NCBI RefSeq assembly: GCF_007829525.1
Contig: NZ_VLJP01000023.1
Span: forward strand, 155,291-191,968
DNA from: Mesorhizobium sp. J18
GTDB lineage: Bacteria > Pseudomonadota > Alphaproteobacteria > Rhizobiales > Rhizobiaceae
DNA: 36,678 nucleotides
Direction: 5' to 3'
Part shown: positions 1 to 6,803 of the stretch, in pieces
How positions within the stretch are numbered: position 1 is the stretch's first letter
Layout of the letters: each line of letters begins with the position of its first letter
Notes under the pieces: model-generated
Databases searched by the model: none
Seen by the model: only the letters and a program-made list of their open reading frames with translations
What the model was told of the DNA's origin: nothing
Position numbers and translations under genes: made by a program

Positions 1-391
1 GCCTATCCATCCAGGAAAGCTTGTAGGTGAATTTTTCCGTGCCGATCGGGTTGCCGTTTGGCAGATAGATCGAGGCCACCCTCAAGGCGCCCTGAGCCGT
101 CGAGAACACCCCTTCGATGAAACGTGCCTGCTCGTCGGCATCATTGCCCGGCAGGCCGCGATAAACCTCGTCAAAGCGGAGCTTTGAGAGTATGGCCACC
201 CCGTTGAAACCCTTCTGGCCGTGGGTTTCCACGTGATAGCCGAGCGCTTCGACCGGTTCACGCGGAAACTGCTCATCCACCGACTTGATCTCCTGCAGGC
301 AGACGATATCCGCGGCACTTTCGGTCAACCAGTGAAGCAGGTTCTCGATACGCGCCTTGACGCCGTTGATATTCCAGGTGGCGATTTTCAT
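1..391 (-). CDS. xthA: Exodeoxyribonuclease III, partial (C-terminal part outside window)
   Basis: This is the first ~130 codons of an AP endonuclease/3'-5' exonuclease that nicks DNA at abasic sites in base excision repair. Read on the minus strand from the ATG at 391-389, the protein opens MKIATWNINGVKAR and continues with CLQEIKS, where the Glu is the family's metal-binding residue; further on come GFNGVAILSK and ASIYLPNG. These are standard exonuclease III/ExoA motifs of the endonuclease/exonuclease/phosphatase fold. The frame is open to the window edge, so roughly the second half of a ~260-residue protein is missing. It is transcribed away from the permease gene at 774. Motif recognition is strong; the exact subfamily (XthA or ExoA) cannot be settled from this part. 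Confidence 0.93.
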   Translation of the reverse strand, partial: MKIATWNINGVKARIENLLHWLTESAADIVCLQEIKSVDEQFPREPVEALGYHVETHGQKGFNGVAILSKLRFDEVYRGLPGNDADEQARFIEGVFSTAQGALRVASIYLPNGNPIGTEKFTYKLSWMDR

Positions 392-773
392 AAAGTGGGT
401 CCGGATCGGCCTTGTGTGAAGGAAAGGGAGCCACTGGCGTGGCGCTTTTTCACCTTATGCCGCCTCGGCCACACGGGCAACGGTACTCGCATGAGTCGTA
501 GCCGAAAGAGACTTTCTCAGAAAAATTGATACTGGTTCAAATATTCTGGCGGCAATCGAAAGCCTCTTATCTAGAATTTTAGCATCGATTTGGGCCTTAA
601 AGACCCGGACTCACCCGGAAAAGATCAGGAATCCAAGCTACGACAAACCTGGCTATCAGGCCGAAGGACAAACAATTCTTGCGGATTGGCAATATTGCGC
701 CGATCCTGCACTGCCGACCTTGGGAATCCTGATTTCGGCGAAGATCGTAGACTAAAGAGGGGAATACTGAGAG
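392..773. other. Divergent intergenic/leader region between xthA and the NCS2 permease
   Basis: These 382 bases hold no convincing ORF; the frames that cross it are shadows of the flanking genes. It must hold the promoters of both divergent genes. The permease-proximal part shows two successive potential stem-loops on the plus strand: 683-690 pairs with 699-706 (8 bp, one G-T pair, loop of 8), and 713-717 pairs with 735-739 (5 bp, loop of 17). No clear -35/-10 pair stands out. I did not recognise a named riboswitch class. Confidence 0.5.
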
Positions 774-2258
774 ATGTCATTAGCAACTCAACCTGTCGAC
801 GAGATGCTGCCTGCACCGCGACTTTTCGCACTGGGCCTGCAGCACGTGCTCGTCATGTATGCAGGTGCGATCGCAGTTCCGCTAATCGTGGGGAGGGCTC
901 TGCAGCTCGAACCGGAACAGGTCGCATTTCTGATCTCTGCCGATCTTTTTACCTGCGGCATCGTGTCGATCCTGCAGTCTTTGGGAGCGTCCCAGTGGTT
1001 CGGCATCAGGCTGCCGGTCATGATGGGTGTCACATTCGCCGCGGTCGGCCCTATGGTTTCTATGGCTGTCGCCAATCCGGGCGTCGAGGGCGCGCGCATG
1101 ATCTTCGGGGCAATTATTGGAGCGGGCATCATTACGATCCTGATTGCGCCCTTCATCAGCCGGATGCTGCGCTTCTTTCCGCCGGTGGTGACAGGCACAA
1201 TCATTCTTGTCATTGGCGTGACGCTGATGAAGATCGGCATAAGCTGGATATTCGGGCTGCCGGTCGGACCAACCGCACCGAGGATCGTTGATCCCGAGCA
1301 TGCTGCGTGGCTGAAGGCGGTCACGGACGCTGCCGGGACAGGTGGAGCATCCTTGCCAGCCGTGCCGGAAGGCCTTGCCCTGGCGCCGAAAATGCCCAAT
1401 CCTGCCTACGCTCCAATCTCCAACATCGTGCTTTCCCTGATTGTTCTCGCAGTCGTGATCGTCCTGGCGCGATATGCGAAAGGCTTTCTCGCCAATATCG
1501 CCGTGTTGACGGGCATCGTGGTCGGCGGCGTGCTGGCAGCGGCAATGGGTATGATGCATTTCGACAAGGTGGCGAGCGCTGGATGGTTTGCGCCGATCAT
1601 GCCGTTCCATTTCGGCGCGCCGATCTTCGATCCCGTGCTGATTCTGACCATGGTCCTGGTGATGATCGTCGTCATGATCGAATCGACCGGCATGTTCCTT
1701 GCTCTTGGCGAAATGACCGGCAAGAAGGTGACGCAACCCATGCTTTCGGCCGGCCTCAGGATGGACGGCTTGGGGACCGTGCTCGGAGGCATCTTCAACA
1801 CCTTCCCCTATACAAGCTTCTCCCAGAATGTCGGGCTGGTGGGCGTCACCGGCATCAAGAGCCGCTTTGTCTGTGTGGCGGGCGGCATGATCCTCGTGGT
1901 GCTGGGGCTCATTCCGAAGATGGGCGCGCTGGTGGAGGCGCTGCCGACGGTGGTGCTCGGCGGCGCCGGAATCGTCATGTTCGGCATGGTGGCGGCGACC
2001 GGCATCCGCATTCTCACCGGCGTGGATTTCAAGACCAGCCGCAACAATCTGTTCATCGTCGCTATCTCGCTTGGTCTCGGCATGATCCCGGTCGTCGCTC
2101 CGGATTTCCACATGTGGCTGCCGAAGGTTATCGGCCCGCTGATCGATTCCGGAATCCTGCTTGCATCGATCTCGGCGGTGCTGCTCAACATGTTGTTCAA
2201 CGGAGCCACCGGCGACGAAGCCGCAGTCCGCGAAGCGGCAATGTCAGCGGAAAGCTGA
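774..2258 (+). CDS. NCS2-family nucleobase (xanthine/uric acid/uracil) permease
   Basis: A 494-residue polytopic inner-membrane transporter of the nucleobase:cation symporter-2 family, which imports purines or uracil with protons. The N-terminal GLQHVLVMYAGAIAVPLIVG stretch is the usual NCS2 first helix. The signature around residues 340-365 contains NTFPYTSFSQNVGLVGVTGI followed by KSR, matching the QNxGLxxxTGxxSR substrate-site motif; GKKVTQPMLSAGLRMDGLG precedes it. This form of the signature fits the xanthine/urate branch better than UraA-type uracil carriers, but the substrate is inference. A GAGGGG stretch lies before the ATG at 774. The gene stands alone, with a symmetric terminator at 2272-2301. 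No purine-catabolism genes are adjacent, so specificity cannot be read from context. Confidence 0.9.
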   Translation: MSLATQPVDEMLPAPRLFALGLQHVLVMYAGAIAVPLIVGRALQLEPEQVAFLISADLFTCGIVSILQSLGASQWFGIRLPVMMGVTFAAVGPMVSMAVANPGVEGARMIFGAIIGAGIITILIAPFISRMLRFFPPVVTGTIILVIGVTLMKIGISWIFGLPVGPTAPRIVDPEHAAWLKAVTDAAGTGGASLPAVPEGLALAPKMPNPAYAPISNIVLSLIVLAVVIVLARYAKGFLANIAVLTGIVVGGVLAAAMGMMHFDKVASAGWFAPIMPFHFGAPIFDPVLILTMVLVMIVVMIESTGMFLALGEMTGKKVTQPMLSAGLRMDGLGTVLGGIFNTFPYTSFSQNVGLVGVTGIKSRFVCVAGGMILVVLGLIPKMGALVEALPTVVLGGAGIVMFGMVAATGIRILTGVDFKTSRNNLFIVAISLGLGMIPVVAPDFHMWLPKVIGPLIDSGILLASISAVLLNMLFNGATGDEAAVREAAMSAES

Positions 2259-2271
2259 GCAGAACCAAGGA

Positions 2272-2301
2272 GAAAGGACCGCCTGTGCAGGCGGCCCTTT
2301 C
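2272..2301. terminator. Bidirectional intrinsic terminator between permease and SH3 gene
   Basis: GAAAGG at 2272-2277 pairs with CCTTTC at 2296-2301, and CCGCCT at 2279-2284 pairs with AGGCGG at 2289-2294 around the loop GTGC. One A-C mismatch interrupts a 12-bp stem. The hairpin sits between two convergent stops (2258 plus, 2317 minus). The T-runs are short (TTT on plus), so it is a moderate-quality terminator for either strand. Confidence 0.65.
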
Positions 2302-2316
2302 AGGGAATTGGTTTGG

Positions 2317-3057
2317 TTACTGGTTTACACGGTCCTGGCTGGTCCACGGGACATATCGTCCTTGCCGGCGTTCCTGCCGACGCTCCCGGCGCTCTTCTCT
2401 ACGATCCACACGACGGTCGGCTCTCCGCTCCTGCCGGCGTTCCTGACGCACTTCCTGCCGCCTTTCGCGGCGCTGCTCGGCACGATTTTCCCGGCGCTGC
2501 TCGCGGATAGCGTCCCGCCGTTCTTCCCGGCGTTCGCGACGTGCTTCTTCACGACGTTCTTGTCGCCGCTCCTGGCGTGCTTCCTGCCGCCTCTCGCGCC
2601 GCTGCTCGGCACGGTTTTCCCGGCGCTCCTGGCGCCATTCACGACGGGCCTCACGACGCTCGTGACGTATCCATCGACGGAAATCACTGCGATGGCCGTG
2701 ATAGTGGCGATGGCGATAGACATTGTAGTCGTAGGTGACGATGGGAAGGCCGATCGCTACGCCGACGCTGGAAACCGGACGACGGTAGTAGCGTTCGCCG
2801 AGATAAGCGAGGTAGTCGCCGGACACCCAGCCCCGCAACCCGTCCCATTCGATGTCACACCAACCGTAGCCGCTGAGGCAGCCATGAACCAGAACAGTGT
2901 CGCCGCCGGGTATCGTATCGATGCGCTCGTAGCCGGTGCTGGGGCCGAGGCGCATGTTGAGGTCGGTCGTGGTGATGGCGCGCTCCGCCGCTGACGCAAT
3001 TGCAGGCGCCATCAGCCCAGCCGCCAGTGCTGCGACCCTGAGCTTGTTGTTCAGCAT
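2317..3057 (-). CDS. Secreted SH3b-domain protein with Arg/Glu-rich repeat tail
   Basis: A 246-residue protein with a signal peptide (about residues 1-23, ending near IASA|AE). A bacterial SH3 domain follows (about 26-85), with the typical LNMRLGPSTGY and GWCDIEWDGLRGWVSGDYLA motifs; such domains usually bind peptidoglycan or other envelope ligands. After a Tyr/His-rich linker (about 88-125), residues 130-233 are almost entirely Arg, Glu and Gln. Two copies of a 43-residue unit (Asn148 and Asn191 correspond) are encoded by a 129-bp tandem duplication. The ATG at 3057 is chosen because AGGAAGGAG lies six bases upstream; an in-frame ATG at 3075 is less well placed. It is convergent with the permease. 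The tail is unusual and its role is unknown: nucleic-acid or LPS binding and coiled-coil formation are only guesses. Confidence 0.85.
   Translation of the reverse strand: MLNNKLRVAALAAGLMAPAIASAAERAITTTDLNMRLGPSTGYERIDTIPGGDTVLVHGCLSGYGWCDIEWDGLRGWVSGDYLAYLGERYYRRPVSSVGVAIGLPIVTYDYNVYRHRHYHGHRSDFRRWIRHERREARREWRQERRENRAEQRRERRQEARQERRQERREEARRERREERRDAIREQRRENRAEQRRERRQEVRQERRQERRADRRVDRREERRERRQERRQGRYVPWTSQDRVNQ
2451..2665 (-). repeat. Tandem 129-bp duplication encoding the Arg/Glu-rich tail
   Basis: On the plus strand, the segment starting CTTCCTGCCGCC at 2451 recurs at 2580 with exactly 129 bp offset. The two copies stay very similar for about 80-85 bp, for example GCTGCTCGGCACG followed by TTTTCCCGGCGCT. 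The period corresponds to 43 codons of the SH3 protein. Shorter internal echoes of CGG/CCT-type triplets extend over 2343-2650, so the edges of the repeat are approximate. Confidence 0.75.
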
Positions 3058-3231
3058 TCTCTGCTCCTTCCTCATGCATTCCTCGCTGCGGAGGTAACCG
3101 GGTGAGAGCAGGCTAGTTCCCGACCGCTGAATTGGCTTTGAACAGCAAATTCACCCTGCATTCATGTCGAAAGGATCGGATTGCAATGAAAAGGCCGCGC
3201 AAAACGACTATTTTCGACCCTGAAATAGAAC

Positions 3232-3582
3232 TTAAATAGAAAAGCTTGTGCCGCAGCCGCAGGAGGCGACGGCGTTCGGATTTCGTATCTGGAAAGACTG
3301 CCCCATGAGGTCATCGACGAAATCGATGACCGACCCGCCCATATAGATGAGCGACAGATCGTCGACGAGCACCGTCGCGCCATTCTTCTCGAAGGCGATG
3401 TCATCGTCATTGCGGGTATCGGCGAGGTCAAATTTATAGGAAAATCCCGAGCAACCGCCGCCTTCCACCGTGACCCGAAGCCCGATCTTGCCCCGCTCCT
3501 TGCCGACGATGTCGGCAATGCGCTTCGCAGCGGCATCGGTCACTTCGATAGCGTTCATCTGGGACTTGGCATCTGCGCCCAT
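3232..3582 (-). CDS. erpA: Iron-sulfur cluster insertion protein ErpA (A-type carrier)
   Basis: A 116-residue A-type Fe-S carrier that passes clusters to target apoproteins. The three conserved cysteines are visible: Cys44 in GGGCSGFSY, and Cys108 and Cys110 in ASCGCGTSF at the C-terminus. The length is normal for ErpA/IscA. The start is the ATG at 3582, which opens MGADAKSQMNAIEVTD and has AAGG a few bases upstream; the internal ATG at 3558 lacks a ribosome binding site, and the longer open frame to 3813 would overlap dgt. It is divergent from dgt with only 84 bp between them, a known rhizobial arrangement. Other A-type carriers (SufA, IscA) cannot be fully excluded, but isolation from suf genes favours ErpA. 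Confidence 0.93.
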   Translation of the reverse strand: MGADAKSQMNAIEVTDAAAKRIADIVGKERGKIGLRVTVEGGGCSGFSYKFDLADTRNDDDIAFEKNGATVLVDDLSLIYMGGSVIDFVDDLMGQSFQIRNPNAVASCGCGTSFSI

Positions 3583-3666
3583 AGGAGTCACCTTGCGTTC
3601 GCATTCGCACAATAGGTATGAAGCCGCAAAGGCCAAGTCAACCGGTGGTGAGAGACGGAGCCGATC

Positions 3667-4878
3667 GTGGGAAGCCTGAAGGATATCGGCTTTGGATATC
3701 GGCCGCGCGCATCCTATGCCAGCGACCCGGTCAAGTCCCGCGGCAGGTTCTACGACGAGACCGAAAGCCGGACGCGCACGCCCTTTCAGCGGGATCGTGA
3801 CCGCATCATCCATTCAACGGCGTTCCGCCGCCTCAAGCACAAAACGCAGGTTTTCATTGCACATGAAGGCGATCACTACCGCACGCGGTTGACGCATTCG
3901 ATCGAGGTTGCGCAGATCGCACGGGCGCTGGCGCGTTCGCTCTGTTGCGACGAGGATCTGGCCGAGGCCGTGGCGCTGGTGCATGACTTCGGCCACACGC
4001 CTTTCGGCCATACCGGTGAGGACGCCCTGAACGACAAGATGAAGCCCTGGGGCGGTTTTGACCACAATGCGCAGTCGTTGCGCATCGTTACACGGCTGGA
4101 ACGCCGCTATGCCGAATTCGACGGCCTGAACCTCACCTGGGAAACGCTGGAAGGGCTGGTGAAGCACAATGGCCCGCTGACAGACCGTGCCGGTAACGGT
4201 CTTCACGGCCCGATACCGCAGCCCATCAGCGACTATACGCAACTGCATGACCTGGAGCTCTGGCGATTTGCCAGCCTGGAGGCGCAGTGCGCGGCGATCG
4301 CTGATGACATTGCCTACAATGCCCACGATATCGATGACGGGCTGCGCTCCGGCCTGCTTTCGCTGGAAATGCTGGAAGAGGTGCCCCTGCCGGCGGCCAT
4401 ATTGCGGACCGTCCGCGATCTCTACCCTCAGCTTGATCCGGTGCGTACCGGACATGAGCTGATGCGCCGGCAGATCACGGCCATGGTGGAAGATGTCATC
4501 ACGGCGGCTCAGGCCAGGCTCTCCGAACTGGCGCCGGACAATATTGATGCCATCCACGATGCCGGCTTTACGGTCGTAACCTTTTCCGAACACATGGCTT
4601 CTCAGGAGAAGGAACTGAAACAATTCCTCTATGCCAATCTCTACCGGCACCCGGTCGTCATGCGGATCAGAGCCGGAGCGGATCGGATCGTGCGCAATCT
4701 GTTCGATGTCTATTTCGCTGATCCGCGCCAGATGCCGGAAGGCTGGAGAGAAGGGCTCGACCGGGCGGAAGATCGCGTCAAAGCACGGGACGTGGCGGAC
4801 TTCCTGGCCGGCATGACCGATACCTATGCAATCAAGGAACACCGCCGGCTGTTTGACCGCTCGCCGGAATTGAGCTAG
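3667..4878 (+). CDS. dgt: dGTP triphosphohydrolase-like HD-domain protein
   Basis: A 403-residue HD-superfamily phosphohydrolase, expected to cleave dNTPs to nucleoside plus triphosphate. HD-domain metal ligands appear as His77 (THSIEV), His106-Asp107 ([15 protein letters not shown]) and the Asp in [13 protein letters not shown]. Upstream, [14 protein letters not shown] and [12 protein letters not shown] are typical of the family. The start is GTG at 3667, preceded by GGAG at 3656-3660. It begins the long plus-strand run and is followed after 61 bp by argS, as in many Rhizobiales. The length matches the alphaproteobacterial dGTPase-like class rather than the longer E. coli Dgt, so real substrate preference is uncertain. 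Confidence 0.92.
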   Translation: MGSLKDIGFGYRPRASYASDPVKSRGRFYDETESRTRTPFQRDRDRIIHSTAFRRLKHKTQVFIAHEGDHYRTRLTHSIEVAQIARALARSLCCDEDLAEAVALVHDFGHTPFGHTGEDALNDKMKPWGGFDHNAQSLRIVTRLERRYAEFDGLNLTWETLEGLVKHNGPLTDRAGNGLHGPIPQPISDYTQLHDLELWRFASLEAQCAAIADDIAYNAHDIDDGLRSGLLSLEMLEEVPLPAAILRTVRDLYPQLDPVRTGHELMRRQITAMVEDVITAAQARLSELAPDNIDAIHDAGFTVVTFSEHMASQEKELKQFLYANLYRHPVVMRIRAGADRIVRNLFDVYFADPRQMPEGWREGLDRAEDRVKARDVADFLAGMTDTYAIKEHRRLFDRSPELS

Positions 4879-4939
4879 GCGAAAGCCCGATTTTCGGCAG
4901 TCGGGCCGCAGAATCCGAGAATTTACCGGGACATCCTTC

Positions 4940-6697
4940 ATGAATATCTTTGCCGATTTCAGCGATCGGATCATAAAAGCCGTAGAAGCGCTTGATTTGA
5001 AAACACAAAGCGGGGAAGCGCCTGTCCTTTCCCGCATTTCCGTGGAGCCACCCCGTGACCCGACTCATGGGGATCTGGCGACAAATGCCGCCATGGTTCT
5101 TGCCAAGCCGGCGGGGCAGAATCCGCGCGTTTTGGGCGAGCGGATAGCAGAGGCGCTGCGCGCCGATCCCGATGTGGCGGAAGCGAGCGTTGCCGGCCCG
5201 GGATTTGTCAATCTGAAGCTTGGCGACGGTTTCTGGCAGGCGCGGCTTGGCGAAATCCTCGACCAGTCGACGGAGTACGGCCGCTCGGATATGGGCGGCG
5301 GACGCAAGGTCAATGTCGAATATGTTTCGGCCAACCCGACGGGACCGATGCATGTCGGCCATTGCCGTGGGGCCGTCGTGGGTGACGCACTCGCCAATCT
5401 GCTCGCCTTTGCCGGCTATGACGTGGTGAAGGAATATTATATCAACGATGCGGGCGCCCAGATCGATGTGCTCGGTCGCTCCGTTCTCCTGCGCTATCGG
5501 GAAGCACTGGGCGAGGACATCGGAAAGATACCGGAAGGCCTTTATCCGGGCGATTATCTGGTGCCGGTAGGCGAGGCGTTGGTTAAGGAGTTCGGGCGAC
5601 AGCTCAATCAGATGCCCGAGGACGAAGCGCTGGACATCGCCAAGGATCGTGCGATCGACGCCATGATGGTGATGATCCGTGAGGACTTGGCCGCGCTGAA
5701 CGTGCACCACGAGGTCTTTTTCTCGGAGCGTTCGCTGCATGTCGACAACGCAAAGGCAATCCGCTCGGCCATCAATGACCTGACCCTGAAGGGCCATGTC
5801 TACCGCGGCAAGCTGCCGCCGCCAAAGGGACAGAAGCCGGAAGACTGGGAGGATCGCGAACAGACGCTATTCCGGTCCACCGAGGTTGGTGACGATATCG
5901 ACCGGCCGCTGATGAAGTCCGACGGCTCTTTCACCTATTTCGCTGCCGACGTGGCCTACATGAAGGACAAATATGCGCGCGGCTTCGAGCATCTTATATT
6001 CGTACTCGGCGCCGACCATGGCGGTTATGTAAAACGGCTCGAGGCGCTGGCGAAAGCGATCGCCGGCGACAAACTTGAGATCACCGTTCTGCTCTGTCAA
6101 CTCGTGAAGCTCTATCGCGGCGGCGAGCCGGTGCGCATGTCCAAACGGGCAGGAGAGTTCATCACGTTGCGCGATGTCGTGGACGAGGTGGGTCGCGATC
6201 CGATCCGTTTCATGATGCTGTATCGTAAGAACGACGCGCCGCTGGACTTCGATTTCGCCAAGGTGACCGAGCAGTCGAAGGACAATCCTGTCTTCTACGT
6301 TCAGTATGCGTCCGCACGTTGCCACTCGGTTTTCCGGCAGGCGAAGGAACAGTTCGGTGTCGAAGGTTTTGACCGGTCGGTCATGAAGGCGGCTTCCCAT
6401 CGTCTTGCCGATGAAGGGGAGATCGCGCTGGTCAAGAAGCTCGCCGAATATCCCAGACTTATCGAAAGTGCGGCGCAATCACTGGAGCCGCATCGACTTG
6501 CTTTTTACCTTTATGATCTTGCCAGTCTTTTCCACGCACATTGGAATCGCGGTACGGAGACACCGGGCTTACGTTTTGTTAAGGTTAACGACCCAGAATT
6601 AACCCATGCCAGACTGGGTCTGGTGCAGGCCGTGTCCGATGTGCTGACATCGGGACTGACGCTGGTAGGAGCCGAGGCGCCCGCCGAAATGCGCTAG
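4940..6697 (+). CDS. argS: Arginyl-tRNA synthetase
   Basis: A 585-residue class I aminoacyl-tRNA synthetase that charges tRNA-Arg in the cytoplasm. An N-terminal tRNA-D-loop binding domain (about 1-100, with [15 protein letters not shown]) precedes the catalytic core. The HIGH motif appears as HVGH at 138-141 within [12 protein letters not shown], and the KMSKS equivalent is MSKR at 400-403. The DALR anticodon-binding domain occupies about the last 130 residues, ending with [17 protein letters not shown]. Size is normal for the family. It lies between dgt and the SPOR-domain gene. The ATG at 4940 is the natural start for the family N-terminus. Confidence 0.97.
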   Translation: MNIFADFSDRIIKAVEALDLKTQSGEAPVLSRISVEPPRDPTHGDLATNAAMVLAKPAGQNPRVLGERIAEALRADPDVAEASVAGPGFVNLKLGDGFWQARLGEILDQSTEYGRSDMGGGRKVNVEYVSANPTGPMHVGHCRGAVVGDALANLLAFAGYDVVKEYYINDAGAQIDVLGRSVLLRYREALGEDIGKIPEGLYPGDYLVPVGEALVKEFGRQLNQMPEDEALDIAKDRAIDAMMVMIREDLAALNVHHEVFFSERSLHVDNAKAIRSAINDLTLKGHVYRGKLPPPKGQKPEDWEDREQTLFRSTEVGDDIDRPLMKSDGSFTYFAADVAYMKDKYARGFEHLIFVLGADHGGYVKRLEALAKAIAGDKLEITVLLCQLVKLYRGGEPVRMSKRAGEFITLRDVVDEVGRDPIRFMMLYRKNDAPLDFDFAKVTEQSKDNPVFYVQYASARCHSVFRQAKEQFGVEGFDRSVMKAASHRLADEGEIALVKKLAEYPRLIESAAQSLEPHRLAFYLYDLASLFHAHWNRGTETPGLRFVKVNDPELTHARLGLVQAVSDVLTSGLTLVGAEAPAEMR

Positions 6698-6803
6698 AAA
6701 CCGCGGAAAACCTGTCACCATTTGCCCACATTGCGCTGGTACGGCCAATTGCAAGTAATGTGACGTCGCCGGCGTCCTACCAAGTGTAAGCGTGGGAAAA
6801 AAC

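Noticed and set aside
882-2111. 409-codon minus-strand open frame inside the permease gene
   Set aside because: Its composition (His, Asp, Arg, Gln-rich, no motifs) is typical of antisense frames in high-GC genes; the plus strand encodes a clear NCS2 permease.
2161-2994. Long plus-strand open frame of 277 codons opposite the SH3 gene
   Set aside because: It is the antisense shadow of the Arg/Glu-rich repeat, created by GC-rich codon bias; it has no ribosome site and no family features.
4885-4906. Inverted repeat GCCCGA...TCGGGC after dgt
   Set aside because: Six-bp stem with a ten-base loop and no T-run; not a convincing terminator.
3814-5037. 407-codon minus-strand open frame opposite dgt
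   Set aside because: Antisense shadow; dgt has all HD-domain residues.
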